A DNA stretch of 64,000 bases, from NCBI GenBank assembly GCA_021292105.1, contig CM037870.1, forward strand, positions 68,861,260 through 68,925,259. Reading direction: 5' to 3'. The stretch is from Anadara kagoshimensis. Taxonomy: Eukaryota > Mollusca > Bivalvia > Arcoida > Arcidae. Numbering within the stretch: the first letter of the stretch is position 1; every line of letters starts with the position of its first letter. Below the pieces are notes generated by a model. The model searched no databases, was not told where the DNA came from, and saw only the letters and a list, made by a program, of their open reading frames with translations. This document shows positions 1 through 11,862 of the stretch, piece after piece. Both the position numbers and the translations under genes were made by a program.

Positions 1-1452
1 AACACGAGGTGTATCAATCAAGTCTTAGTTTTGATCATAAACATTCTATTATCATTCCAAAAAGCCATCACATTGCAACACTCTTAGTGCGCAAATATCA
101 TCAAAAAGTGAATCATCAAGGCCGCCATTTCACAGAAGGTTCGCTTCGTTCAGCCGGTTTGTGGATTGTTGGATGCAAGAACTTAGTTTCATCAGTTATT
201 AAGGGCTGTGTAAATTGTCGCAAATTTCGTGGTAGTACAGTTACGCAAATAATGTCAGATCTTCCGGAGGATAGACAAACTCCTTCTCCGCCCTTTACTT
301 GTGTAGGAGTCGACACGTTCTGACCATGGACTATTGTGACTAGACGTACACGAGGAGCAGTAATCAATAATAAACGTTGGGCTGTACTATTCACCTGCTT
401 GTCATCTCGAGCTATACACATTGAAGTTGTAGAAAGCTTAAGTTCTGAGGCATTCATTAATGCTTTGCGAAGATTTATCGCCATAAGAGGTCCAGTTAAA
501 CAATTTTGTTCTGATCGAGGGCAAATTTCGTAAGTGCGACAACAGATCTAGGCATCAAGTCAGTCAACGTTGAAGATGGACCAATAAAGAATTTCTTAGA
601 CAGCCACCAAACGACTTGGTTATTTAATGCGCCTCATAGTTCACATATGGGTGGTTCATGGGAACGCATGATAGGGGTGACACGGAGAATATTAGATCAA
701 GTGCTCTCTGATGTTCACGCAAATAACTTGACTCATGATGTGTTAGTTACACTTATGGCAGAGATTGTTGGTATAGGTAATGCTCGTCCACTTGTGCCTT
801 TGTCTAGTGATCCGGCCTTGCCTGAAGTGTTATCACCAGATATGCTTTTAACTCAAACGACAGAACCCATGGTATCGCCTCCTATGGATTCGGTCAACTT
901 AAAGGTTCAATGGCAACAAGTGCAAAAGTTAGCAGACTTATTTTGGTCACGTTGGCGAACAGAATACCTTCAGAATTTACAACACCGACGTAAGTGGCAA
1001 TATCCTGAACGAGATCTAAAGGAAGGAGATATTGTTCTTCTAAAAGATAAACAGTTATCCAGAGGAGAATGGCCAACAGGCATTATCATGAAAACATATC
1101 CGAGTGTAGACGGAAAAATTAGAAAGGTTTTAGTTCGTGTTGTGAAGGACGGAAAAGGCTTAGAAGACGTTCGACCAATTTCTGAAGTTATTCTTCTGGT
1201 ACATCATGCTGACACAGAGTGTTAAATCAAGGTGTTTGATAAGTGTTATATCTGAGTTGGTGCTGAGGTCCTACGGTGCATTACCTACTAGTAATGCCAT
1301 CATAATGTTATCATAATTTGTAGTTTTTCCTTTAGTTCAGTTGTTATTACGACAAGGATTATATGTCGAAATTCAAGAATGATTTATTTATATTATAATT
1401 GTGTATTTTGATATGTCATAGTAGTGATACCAAGGGTATCAGGTGGGGAGTA

Positions 1453-2105
1453 TGCTGCCTGGAATCCGAACAGGGTCCGCCCCGTTACCTTCGAGGGTTT
1501 TAGAAAAAATATTGTGTTTCCGCCGAAGTTGAAGAAACCGCATGGTCCACAGCGGACAAAAAGATCAAGTCAAGGACTTAAAACAAGACTATGTTACACC
1601 ACAGTTATGTTCACTACATCTATAGCCAGTACTTGTATATTGCATGTGTTCACAATCTACTCAGTGTTCACTTATATCTAGCCGGTGCATGTATGTTACA
1701 TGTATCTAGTCAATACTTGTATATTGCATGTGTTCACTTATATCTAGCCAGTGCATGTATGTTGCATGCATCTAGTCAGTACTTGTATATTGCATGTGTT
1801 CACTTATATCTAGTCAGTGTTCACTTATATCTAGTCAGTACATGTGTTCACTTATACTAGTGCCAGTTTCACTGTTATAATTTCACTTATATCTGGTAAT
1901 TTAATACATATATTTCTGTGCTGCTTTCTTATATACAGCTTGCACTCCATACATTGTGTATGCTTATACTGCGTATTCACTCAACCTGCTTTTATTTCTT
2001 GTAGCATTTACCGTCGCCCATGTTGTGTCATAATACATCTATTGTGGAAGATAATAAAGATATCGCATCTCATCGTCTTAAGAATTCAATAGTTTTGATA
2101 TTACA
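1453..2105 (+). repeat. Probable 3' LTR of the BEL/Pao fossil
   Basis: It follows a polypurine-like stretch (GGTGGGGAG, ending at 1,450), starts TG and ends CA, and has an AATAAA signal near 2,053. The middle (about 1,600-1,860) is a minisatellite built on TTGTATATTGCATGTG and TTCACTTATATCTAG motifs. Both ends are estimates because the 5' LTR is outside the window. Confidence 0.5.
1600..1860. repeat. Minisatellite inside the LTR
   Basis: Degenerate tandem units of roughly 60-65 bp, and shorter sub-units, repeat the words CTTGTATATTGCATGTGTTC, ACTTATATCTAG and CAGTACATG. The open frames over it are a by-product of the repeat. Confidence 0.75.
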
Positions 2106-3247
2106 TGACCAAGGTTATACATCTGTATCGTAGACAGAATAAAAACATTAAGCTAGGCTATTTTTAAACTTCTAATTTGCTTAATTTTCCCTATGCATAC
2201 GTATATATAGTGAAAAATTAATTTAGAACACTGTTAATATATTTCCAAAACCTATCAAAAATTACCAATTTTCCCAAATTGCCTAATCTTATTCTTTCTA
2301 ATGCTATATTATAGTTAAATTTTGTTCTTAAACTGTTAAAATTTAATTTGCTATCATTTGATCTGGCGTTGTATATATAATTTCTTACTAGGATAAATAT
2401 GAAGTTTAAAGGTTTTAATTTTTCCGAAATGTTTGGGTTACCAAAGATAGCCGTTTTAAGATTTATTTCTACATTTATTCCATTATTTTCAAATAAATTT
2501 TCTAATTTCTCCCAAAAATTATAAACATGTTGACACTCCTAAAACAAATGTATTATATTTTTCGCAAATGTGTTACAAAATTTACATTTATCTTCTGTAT
2601 TTATTTCAATTTTCTTCAGATAACTATTTGTTGCTAAAGTGTTATTATTTATTCTATACTGAAACCATTGGAGATAAGTATTTTTTGTTGTATAAAAAGG
2701 TATGCTATTGTAAATTTCCCATTCATTATCTCCAATGTTAAACTCTGATTTCCATTATATTTCACTTGTCTGTATTTTGTCTGTCTTAATAAACATAAGT
2801 ATATGTCTTTAGCGCCTTTGTTAGATTTAAAAATTATTTTTTAGTGAAACGGTATAAACGTGTTTATTGTTTTAATGTTGTTGGGGTGTATCAGTGTTTT
2901 TATATACTCTTTAATTGAATTTATAAGACTTTTTACTCTAGAAAATTTGTTTTGATGTTGTATTTTAGTTTAAAAGTTTCATAATTCAGTAATTGTTGGT
3001 TTTCATCTATTAAATCTTTTATGAAAACGATATTATTTTTAAATATTCTTTATAAAGTATTGTTTCATTGTTTATTTTTTATAATATGCACGAAGAAGTT
3101 TTGAGGAAAGATTTTTATTCGTAAAATAGACCATGCTTCAAAAACATATTTCCAAAATGTATTTTTGATATTATGTATTTTCTTATTTAAATATTCCGCT
3201 CCCATAGTGGCAGTGTCATTTCTTTGAAAGTTAACACTTCTAGATAA

Positions 3248-3487
3248 CTATAAACATTTACAATCACTTTGTAAGAGTCTTCGTATCCAGGTGATTATTA
3301 ATGATTTGATGAAAGATGTAAGATCGATCATTTTTAACCCTCCCTTCTGATATTTTTGAATTATTATATCTCTTTTGATTCTGTCAATTTCATTGTTCCA
3401 GATAAAGTCATCAAACAAAGTGTTTAATTTATATATTAACCTCAAGTTCTGCTTCATATTTAGACTTATACCTGAATTACGACGCAC
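3248..3487 (-). pseudogene. LINE ORF2 fragment, region after the reverse transcriptase
   Basis: A 79-codon open piece contains DDFIWNNEIDRIKRDI, YQKGGLKMIDL and SLIITWIRRLL, the usual block downstream of the RT in L1/Tx1 ORF2. It is the longest surviving frame of the first LINE and is cut off upstream by the repeat insertion at 3,490. Confidence 0.75.
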
Positions 3488-3489
3488 AC

Positions 3490-4015
3490 GAAAGGCTACA
3501 TTTGAAACTTTATGACAAACGTGATGACTTCAATTTTTCTATTGTCAACTTTCATTTTTATGCAGCAATATACCTGCTTCTCCTGCTTATGGTGTATTTG
3601 TTTCCCAATTAATACGCTATGATAGAGCTTGTTTCCACTACGGAGACTTTTTACCACGAAGTAGGCTGCTTGCAAATAAATTGCTGAATCAAGGATGTTG
3701 CAAGCCTAGGCTTATCAAGACCTTAAAAAGTTTTATGGCCGTCATCACAGTATTGTTGATAAGTTTGATGTCTCTGTGTCCAGGATTGCCCTGGATATAT
3801 TTGGCGTCTCATAGTTCCATGTTCCTTTCACACAATTTTGAATACACACGTGACGGGTGTAGCTAGCTAAACAGGAGGTGCTTACCCTTCCGGAGCACCC
3901 GGCCTCACTTCCCTGGTGGACGTTCACGTGTCTAACCTAACTTGTCAGTTCCAAAGTTTTTACTTTGCTTCTGGATTGTGATTCGGACACGAATTAGTAT
4001 GTTTGTTTTTGATTA
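3490..4015 (-). repeat. Dispersed repeat inserted in LINE 1
   Basis: On the minus strand, 4,015-3,800 matches 34,677-34,880 of the right-hand array almost base for base (AATCAAAAACAAACATACTA, then GGGTGCTCCG and GGTAAGCACCTCC). Related copies lie at about 31,214-31,345, 44,980-45,115, 49,660-49,865 and 58,965-59,105. A second part (about 3,705-3,765) matches 30,849-30,905 in the opposite relative orientation. No coding potential. It is an unnamed interspersed family. Confidence 0.7.
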
Positions 4016-6170
4016 ACTCATTTTTAGGATTAGGTAAACTTATGAATAAGTGATTGACTTTTGAAATAACAAGCGATTTTATTAAAGTAATTTTACCGAG
4101 TGGTGTCAAATTTCTCGTTTTCCATATCTGAATTAATTTTTCTGCTTGTTTACCTTTAAAGATATCATTTCATCTAAATCTACATGAAATTTTATTCCCA
4201 ATAAAGTAAAAGTATGTCCCCACTCTAGTTTTAATCGATAATTAAATGTTTCTCTAGAATTGTTTTGCAACTTATCCAAACAGTTTTACATTTATTTATA
4301 TTGATATTCAATCCAGAAATGTTTGCAAAGAAATTTAAAGTTTTTGAAGATTCATCTATAGATTTATAAGACCGATCTAAAATAACAGATGTGTCATCAG
4401 CAAATTGTGAAATATTAAATTCTTCTTTATTTATTGTAATACCTTTGGTTTCTTTATTATTTTTTTATCATAATACTTAGTATTTTTAAAAAAAAAAAAG
4501 GAAACTTGAAATCGGGTCCCCTTGTCTCACTCCGCTGCCTACCGAAAAACAATTCTGAGACAATGTTATTTTGCACTACTGTAGAAGAAAAAAATGTATA
4601 TAAGATTTTTATTCATCTTTTAATATTTTAAAAATTGAAAAAATCAAGAACCTCGAATAAAAACTCCCACGATACTGAATCATATGCTTTTTGAAAATCA
4701 ATAAAATGTAACATACCAAGTATGTTATGGTTTTCAGTATATGTCATTATATCAGCGATTAGCCTAATATTTTCAGCTATATATATACCATTTAAAAAAC
4801 CAGTTTGGTCCTCTGATATTTTTTATTTAAGACATTTAAAACGCTCTGCTATACAACCAGAAGCTATTTTATATACAACATTTAGCAAAGTGATCGGTCT
4901 CCAGTTTTGTAAATATTCTCTTGGCTTATCTCTTTTGGGTATACACATAGTAATTCCTTGTTTCTGAGTTATAGACAATCACCCCTTTATGTAACCTTGA
5001 TTTATTGACCTCAGTACATACATTACCCAAATCTTTCCGAAAACATTAAAAACATTCTACCGTAAACCCATCAGACCCCGGACTCTTGTTATTTTTCATT
5101 TTCTTTGATATAGACAATACTTCATTATTACTTATTTTTCCCTCCAGTTTTGAATTGTCATTTTGGTTTAATTTATTTATATCTATATGTTTAAATTCAT
5201 TTTTTAAATCTATTTTTTCTGTCTCTTTTTCTTCATAGAGTTTTGCATAAAATGATTTAACTTTATTGAGAATTTCTTTTTGATCAGTTATTTTGTTTCT
5301 AATTTTATCTATAAGTCTACTAATCGTTTTATTTTCAAAATTATAATTTTTCTAAATTAAGAAAGTATTTATTTGGTTTTTCCCTTCCTCGATCCACTGC
5401 ACTCTTGATCTTATTATACTACCTTTTAATTTTTCATTTCTAACGGTTTCTAAATTGTCCTTTAAATCCTGCAACACGATAGGTCTTCTTGGTCTAAATT
5501 ATTTTTATTTTCTAACTTTAATATTTGATTTTTTAAATTAGTTTTACTAGTTTTCTTTTTTAATGAATGATGAGTGTGCAATACATTTTCCTCGAATTTC
5601 TATTAAAAGTGTTTCTAGGAATAGTCGGTCAGATATTGTAAACTGTATATTATCTATATTTTTAAATTATCTAAGATATATAAAGGTACCATGTATTGTT
5701 TAACAGTATCTTTTATATATCGTTTAATTTTATCAATGGACACCTGATCGTGTAATAAGTTGGCGTATAATTTCCAAAGGCCCCTATCCTTAACAAAATT
5801 ATTTGGCTTAAGATACAAGATTACCATAAAATGATCCGACCTATAACTGGGTTACATTTGAACTTTACATACTAATTAAATATACTGTCACTTATTAGAA
5901 AAAAGTCCAATCTAGATTGTTTAAGAGGTTTACTTCTTCTCCATGTATACCTTTTTAAATTAGGATATAGTTTTCTAAAAGGATCAATCAAATTGTACGT
6001 ATCTTTAATTTCCAAAACCCTTTTTTCTAGACCTTGGATTATTTATATTTTTATATTTATCCATTTCAAGATCAGGTTCTTGTATCAAATTAAAATCTCC
6101 ATATATAATATTTGTTGTGCAACTAAGTGTCTCTATGTATCTAACTAACACAAACATAATGATCCATGTC

Positions 6171-6755
6171 CAAACCACAAATTTAAAAACGTAAAAACAG
6201 CAAGTTGAATATATGAACTTCCATTAAGGAAACGAAAACATGTTCTTTGGAAAGATAAACACTTCGTGTTTGATTAGTCGCATCAGCCGCATGTGAAGTC
6301 AAATTACAAACAATTAAAATGAAAGTTAATTGAAACTTTTAGACTTCAAATACATGTGTATATACATTGTAATTTTTGATACAGAGACACAATACTTGTC
6401 AATTAAGTTTTGATGACGAAATTAAAACAGCGCATTAACATTTTAAGGCTAGGTTATCAATGTCTTGCGACAGCAATTGATTCTTTGTATTAACTTCCGA
6501 TAGGGGATATAAGTTCTACCTTACCATAGTAACTGCAAAAAGAACCAAAAGCTGGAAAGTTGACAATAGAAAAAAAGAAGCGATTGTTTGTCATAGTTAT
6601 TTATGATACTGTTATAAACAAAATATACTTTCTTTTTCTTAAAGTTGATAACATTTTCAATTTAAGTGTTTGTCGAAAATTCCAAAATTTAGGTTAGAAT
6701 AATAAAATATCACAATATTATTTATGTAAGAACTCTTTCATAATTGTTCTGCATT

Positions 6756-6786
<31 letters not shown>

Positions 6787-7108
6787 TAACATTTGAGGAT
6801 GGTATGTACTGCTTAATGCATAACTGATACATTACTTGCCTGAACATTTGAACCTTGATCAGATTGAAGAGATTTTGGAAGACCAAATAATATAACAATT
6901 GCTGGTTTTACTATACAAATCGTCAAAAATAATGATTAAATGCTTAATTTCTATCCAGATCAGACGAGTCCCCAATTGTCAAAAACTGAAATTTTTTAAG
7001 AACATTTAATTTAACAATAAAAATTTAAAAAAAAAACTGAAGTTACAATAAATCGTTTGCAATACAATGTTATTATTTGCACAATAAATTAACATACCTT
7101 ATTGTACA

Positions 7109-7143
<35 letters not shown>

Positions 7144-7902
7144 ACCATCGAATGTTGAATTATAATATTAATATCTGTATCCGAAACTCCTTTATAGTTA
7201 ATTATAAATGTCTGAATCAGTTTCGTAATAAAGTTAAATTTTTAAGGCCATTATGTTACGTTAGTTGCTATATTCAAATTACAAATATTTTATCATATTA
7301 ATTAATTTAAATATCTTTACATGTATTGTTTTGAAGGAACAAAAGCTTTCTAGATTGGCCTTTGTTTTACTTTTTTATCAAAATATGAGTCAGTATCTTT
7401 TTGTTTACGTAGTTGACACTGAAATGTTAAAACATATAATTGTAGAAACTCAATGTATCTAATTTTTTATGAGATATCATCAAATGTATGCTTAATCAGA
7501 AGTATTTTACACTAAGTTATTCGTCAGTTAAAAATGTGAAAAAATGCCAATTTCAATCACGATATATAACTCGTTTATTCATTACAGGTAAATTTGCTCA
7601 AATATTTAACTAAAAACACATCACAAAAATGTCATGTACCCCGATGAGATGTAGTTTCTTTATGGTTGGAGATATGGAGCGTGAATTTACTGACTAGTTT
7701 TATTAAGAATATAATACATATATATTTAAAAATTGATAATTTGATTTGTATGTTATAGAACATTCCTTTATGTGATGTTTTTTAAAGGTTAAATTAAATT
7801 AAAAATTAAATCTGTCATATGCTTCATACACACAAGGAATTTATATAAATCCGTGCGCGTGCTTTTGGTTGTTTTATTTATTAGTTACTTCATACAACAA
7901 CT

Positions 7903-7944
<42 letters not shown>

Positions 7945-8039
7945 GCATACATATTTTATTTTTATTTTTTCATTTTATTTAAAACGAGAGATTTTTCTAT
8001 GATTTAATATTGATCGTTATGTATGTTGTTTGTTTCAGT
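6171..8039. other. A+T-rich stretch with microsatellites, no gene seen
   Basis: No supported coding region. It contains (AAT)n at about 6,757-6,785, (AT)n at 7,109-7,141 and (GA)n at 7,904-7,941. Short open frames (for example 7,265-7,462) are low-complexity and resemble nothing recognisable. Confidence 0.7.
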
Positions 8040-8215
8040 ACACTTTAACTGTAGCGCGTCATTGATGTACACATACATTTTGACAGTCTACATTGCAATT
8101 TAATTGTAGCGCGTCATTGATGTACACATGAATTGTGACAGTCTACAGGTAAAAGAAACTGTAGCGCGTCAGAGAAATACATAATGACACTCTACACTAA
8201 AATCTCATTAACATA
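8040..8215 (-). repeat. Three units of the 55-bp minisatellite, inverted
   Basis: Units carry GTAGCGCGTCATTGATGTAC and TGACAGTCTAC. This is the reverse complement of the units upstream of every glycosyltransferase copy (26,041-26,600 and equivalents), including the half-unit with TGACACTCTAC at the edge. It shows that the repeat exists outside the tandem array. Confidence 0.85.
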
Positions 8216-8331
8216 TTCTTGGTTTTGTCGTGTGCAGGTGTTCATGGTAAATCTCGAAAATTTTTATAAAAAGTTATAAGTTATAAAAAATAAAGTGAAT
8301 TATGTTGAAGTACTTGATCATACTACCTAAA

Positions 8332-8615
8332 TGTAATTATATATCATCACATGTCAGGGTTGTGGAGAACATTCCGTGGGTCAAACAGGAACAAGCTTGC
8401 GACTTAGAGTCACAGTCCACAGACAACAAATAAATCAACCACAATATGAACAAATACCTCTTAGTGGACATATAAGACAATGTGCTCGGGAAAAAACACC
8501 CAAATTTACCATTTTCCCCATCTACAAATTCATGAAAGAAACCACAGAGAGGCAAAGAGAAATCAAAGAGTCCTTTTTTAAAACTAAATTGAGAGCCAAA
8601 TTAAATGCAAATTAA
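8332..8615 (+). pseudogene. Penelope-like element, GIY-YIG endonuclease C-terminal fragment
   Basis: The frame reads CQGCGEHSVGQTGTSLRLRV, then HIRQC, KFTIFPIYKF, and ends in KLRAKLNAN. A CxxC pair just before a VGQT motif, then an H...C knuckle and an FxIFPxYK block, is the layout of the GIY-YIG endonuclease at the C-terminus of Penelope-like retroelements. The first tyrosine of the usual YVGQT is replaced (SVGQT), and no reverse transcriptase is found upstream, so this is a 5'-truncated remnant. An in-frame stop precedes the match. It lies directly after inverted 55-bp repeats and before a hammerhead-like core at 8,705. Confidence 0.75.
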
Positions 8616-8704
8616 GCAGTAGAACAATTACATCTCTTTTCTATTATGACGTCATAATCACGTCATGTGACTTTAGCATAGCAACAACAATCAACTTTAT
8701 ACTC

Positions 8705-8724
8705 CTGATGAATGTCAATGAAAC
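8705..8724 (+). other. Hammerhead-like core remnant in the PLE 3' tail
   Basis: CTGATGA is followed after 8 nt by GAAAC, the two conserved boxes of a hammerhead. The helix II candidate is only two base pairs and no clear NUH cleavage site follows. It is therefore a degenerate trace at best. Penelope-like elements are known to carry hammerhead motifs. Confidence 0.3.
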
Positions 8725-8778
8725 TAGTTGAGAAAAATGAAGTGATACATATTCTATTGAAGTCTTTTAATTTTTTGG

Positions 8779-8779
<1 letters not shown>

Positions 8780-8853
<74 letters not shown>
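8780..8853. repeat. (AT)n microsatellite
   Basis: About 74 bp of uninterrupted AT dinucleotides. Confidence 0.95.
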
Positions 8854-8854
<1 letters not shown>

Positions 8855-10079
8855 GATCATACATGTTAACCTCTGGTCCTATGATTAAAGAGCTAGACTC
8901 AATTTTTTTTAATATAAAATCAAAATGTTGAAAACATCATTATGTTAAATGATTTAAATCTGAAATTTTTTTTTAAAATAAAATAGTGTTTTCATCCTGA
9001 AAAGTAAAGTTTTCCCACTTCCAAATATAGGAACAACTCCAATATGTTAACTGTATGAACCAAATTTGATATGATCCTGTGGCAAATATAAATTTGTAAA
9101 GTTATTTATGAATGACAGTGTGCAATCAAAAACAACAAAAATGGTAACTAAGGGGCCATGCATGAAGCGTATGAAAATGGACTTTATTTAGAGTTTCTAA
9201 TGTATCAAAACATGTTAACATAACTGTAGAAAACTGATCTTTGTAGTTAGGTTTTTATATTGGAATAACTGTAGAAAACTGATTTTTGTAGTTAGGTTTT
9301 TATATTGGAATGGTGACTTAATTTGATTTTAGTGTATTATTTTATCACTGATGTTTGAAAACTATTTCATAACGAAATGCATAAAAACATGATATGATTA
9401 TATATATACATGTATATAAATTGTTTTCTTAATTAAGTGCAGTAAAATAGTGTAAACATATTCACACATGTACATGTCTTGTCCAATAATAGCATGGTGT
9501 TGTTCACACTGACATATAAAATTATAGTTTGGTGAACATGATGTCTCAAATATAGCTAAAAATATGAGTATTCAGTCAACGCTGTCTGTAAAGGCCACAT
9601 TTACTGGTTCAAATTACATGAATAAGAGAATTTTTGCTAAAATTCCATTGTACTTCAAAAACGTGAGGTCTTTATGAAAAGGTGTTCTTTAAAACAGGAT
9701 TAACTGTATAGACATGGTGACTAATTTATTGCACACATAATATCCCCGTATCTATAGTGAACATGTTCAACAAACAAAACGTATCTAGAAACTTTACTGG
9801 CTTTTAAAAGTAGCCGGTCTTAATAGAGTGATCTTTAAGGCAGGTTTTACTGTACAGACATGATGACAGAGATATTACATGTCAGGTGAATATTTTCCAT
9901 AATATAACACAAATTATGTCTAGAAATTGGATAAAATTTTATTGACTTTTAATTGTAGGAAGTGGATTTAAGGTTTGGTTGTATAGACACTGATATATGA
10001 CCAGTGTACAAGTTCAATAATACACAAGACTGAACATATCTAGAATTCCTACTGAAAATAATGTAGGCATTTTTAAACA
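8854..10079. other. No gene seen
   Basis: A+T-rich DNA without supported coding sequence. It holds a 45-bp tandem duplication at 9,221-9,265 and 9,266-9,310, nearly identical (one C/T difference). Confidence 0.7.
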
Positions 10080-10232
10080 GAAAAAAATATTGATGCAAAT
10101 ATTCCATCTGTTTTTAAAATTTTCAGTTTCCCTTTTTACATAATATCTATATTTTTCTGTATTTAAGTATTCATTTAATATTTCTTTACATTCAGGAGTA
10201 TGGATGTTGGAATTTTTATATTTTTTGTTATA

Positions 10233-11632
10233 CAGTGCTTACGGCAGTAGCGGATCATTAGTGCAATATTCACTGCTCTCCGAGAAAAACATCGCTGCCG
10301 ATTGTATTTTTTTGGTACTATCAATTGACATTTCTCCACTCTTTTAATTTATCATTAGATGATAAAAATCGTCCGACCATAAGTATGGGAAATCCACGCG
10401 TTTTGTATCCCATGTATTTACGTCAGTAACGAATCGATTTGTGAGTAGCGGATCGCGCCACCTAGTGTCAAAAAAACGAAAGGCGATTAACTCAAAACAT
10501 GATTAGTTTGAGTTTCCATGATTCAATTGCAAAAAATACAAATAATTAAACAATATTAAAGAGTTTTAATCGTTATATCAACAAATGTCATAATTGAAAT
10601 AAATAACAAAAAACAAATCATCGCAATGTCCCTGATAAATTAAGTCAATCAACATTGTCTTGAATACTGAATTATAAAAGCAGTAAATGTCGAAGGAAAT
10701 AAAATAAAATAATTGTACCTTATAAGTTAAAAATATTATGACATACTCTTGTCCATGAAGATTTCATTTTGACAAGAACAGTATATGCATACAATGATAC
10801 TTATTGGTATTGTACATTGTACATCATAGGTCAAAAATTGTTACCAGACAAAAATATAGAACAGAATTAAACTTTAATTGTCTTAAACACAAAATATAGG
10901 GTTGGATATTAATGTATTTATTCAATATATTCTAATCTCATACAGATTATCCTTCAAGCATGACAATTATGGCTTCTTTAAAATGCCCATTGATCTGGTC
11001 TTATCATATGATAAAATTTAAGATAGTGGCATGACATGACAATCCCCCCATCTTTCTCATTGGGTACTGGCCATCGAGGGAAGCTAGGCACTGGTTCTCC
11101 AATAGCCTCTGCATAACTGAACCTACCAGAATCTATTATTTTTCTGAAAGCACCAGACATGGGTACATGCCATATTTTTCTTAGCCTTTCGAGAGGCCCA
11201 CTGTAGACAGCAGCTGATCCGTTATTGCCGTGATTGCACCCTGCATAAACTGGTTTATTTTTTATTGTCATGAACTGTAAGGCTCAATAAAGGTTTATGT
11301 CGTGAAAGAAGACATGTTAACGAGTGTAAAGAGCTATTGTAATCATTTCAAATTACCTTTGAAAGTATTGAAAACGTTGGTCAAATCGAAAGGTAGGTTT
11401 TGGAAATCACATCCATGTCGCTGAGACGCTTGTGACATTCGCATTAAAAAGCCGAGAATTTAAAAAATAGGACGTTTATCAACACAAATGAAATGTAGAA
11501 TTAAGTAAAAATACCAGCTTTACAGAAAAATATCCGAGTTTTATTGGTCTCTCGTAATGATATGGAAAAAATTAACTTTATTCTAAAAAATGATCCGCTA
11601 CTGACTGAGATCCGCTACTGTCGTAAGCACTG
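10233..11632. mobile_element. 1,400-bp TIR DNA transposon nested in LINE 2
   Basis: The ends are inverted repeats. The left end begins CAGTGCTTACGGCAGTAGCG, and the right end, read inward, begins CAGTGCTTACGACAGTAGCG. Both sides are flanked by TA (10,231-10,232 and 11,633-11,634), fitting Tc1/mariner-like target use. The word GTAGCGGATC recurs inside both ends. Removing it rejoins the LINE coding frame, which fixes the borders. The superfamily is not certain because no transposase is recognised. Confidence 0.8.
10978..11271 (-). CDS. Unrecognised 97-codon ORF inside the TIR element
   Basis: It starts at a true ATG and contains PVYAGCNHGNNGSAAVYSGP, VPMSGAFRKI, PSFPRWPVPNEKDGG and YHMIRPDQW. 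Composition is not low-complexity (several W, P, G and C), unlike the spurious frames nearby, so it is likely a remnant of a real protein captured or encoded by the element. I do not recognise the family. It lies well inside both TIRs and faces the same way as the host LINE. It may be one exon of a transposase or an accessory gene. Confidence 0.4.
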   Translation of the reverse strand: MTIKNKPVYAGCNHGNNGSAAVYSGPLERLRKIWHVPMSGAFRKIIDSGRFSYAEAIGEPVPSFPRWPVPNEKDGGIVMSCHYLKFYHMIRPDQWAF

Positions 11633-11862
11633 TAAATATAAGTTTTTCCCATTGAAATAATAAGATATAGTATTTTGTGGTGATTTTCTTGTTGTCCAAG
11701 GATAATGTCCTTTACAGTTATATTAAAATTTAGATTATTTTTTTCTGAAATCCATTTTTCAATATCATTCCAAAATTCTCTTACAAATTCAAAATAAAAA
11801 AATAAGTGGCAAATGTTATCTTTGTATATTTTTTTTACAAAAAGTACAGTTTTCACTTTCAC
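11578..11862 (-). pseudogene. LINE 2 ORF2 C-terminal fragment running into the TIR
   Basis: The first 70 or so residues are LINE ORF2 C-terminus (HLFF...FWNDIEKWI...ILGQ). The last residues (DSSGSQSVADHF) are translated transposon TIR. The frame is thus a chimera created by the insertion and not a functional fusion. Confidence 0.75.

Larger units (their letters stand above)
1..2105 (+). mobile_element. BEL/Pao LTR retroelement fossil, 3' end of pol plus 3' LTR
   Basis: Translated similarity shows the 3' part of a BEL/Pao pol gene. An integrase zinc-binding region lies at about 40-240, an integrase core-like region at about 340-700, and the DUF5641-type C-terminal domain usual for this family at about 930-1,210. 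A purine-rich tract just before 1,450 and a TG...CA-bounded segment after it fit a 3' LTR. The element starts outside the window. It is broken, with several interruptions in the part visible here, and looks old. Family assignment rests on the integrase plus DUF5641 order. Confidence 0.8.
2150..6170 (-). mobile_element. L1/Tx1-clade LINE, decayed, 5'-truncated
   Basis: Read on the minus strand, it carries pieces of an APE-type endonuclease (GDFN-like near 6,080; YRSDH-like near 5,840). Reverse transcriptase follows, with NKSPGSDGF near 5,060, an RQGDP-like motif near 4,520 and FADD near 4,400. The C-terminal LINE region has WNNEIDRIKR and GGLKMIDL at 3,250-3,487. The last domain, with an FWEKLE motif, runs near 2,500 and continues to about 2,220. 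Frames are broken many times and the endonuclease N-terminus is missing, so this is a dead copy. Block order and motif spelling match L1/Tx1 elements of aquatic animals. A foreign repeat interrupts it at about 3,490-4,015. Confidence 0.85.

Noticed and set aside
1600-2092. Open frames of 82-89 codons over the LTR region
   Set aside because: They are translations of the minisatellite and A+T-rich LTR sequence; residue patterns simply repeat (YLYIACVHLYL).
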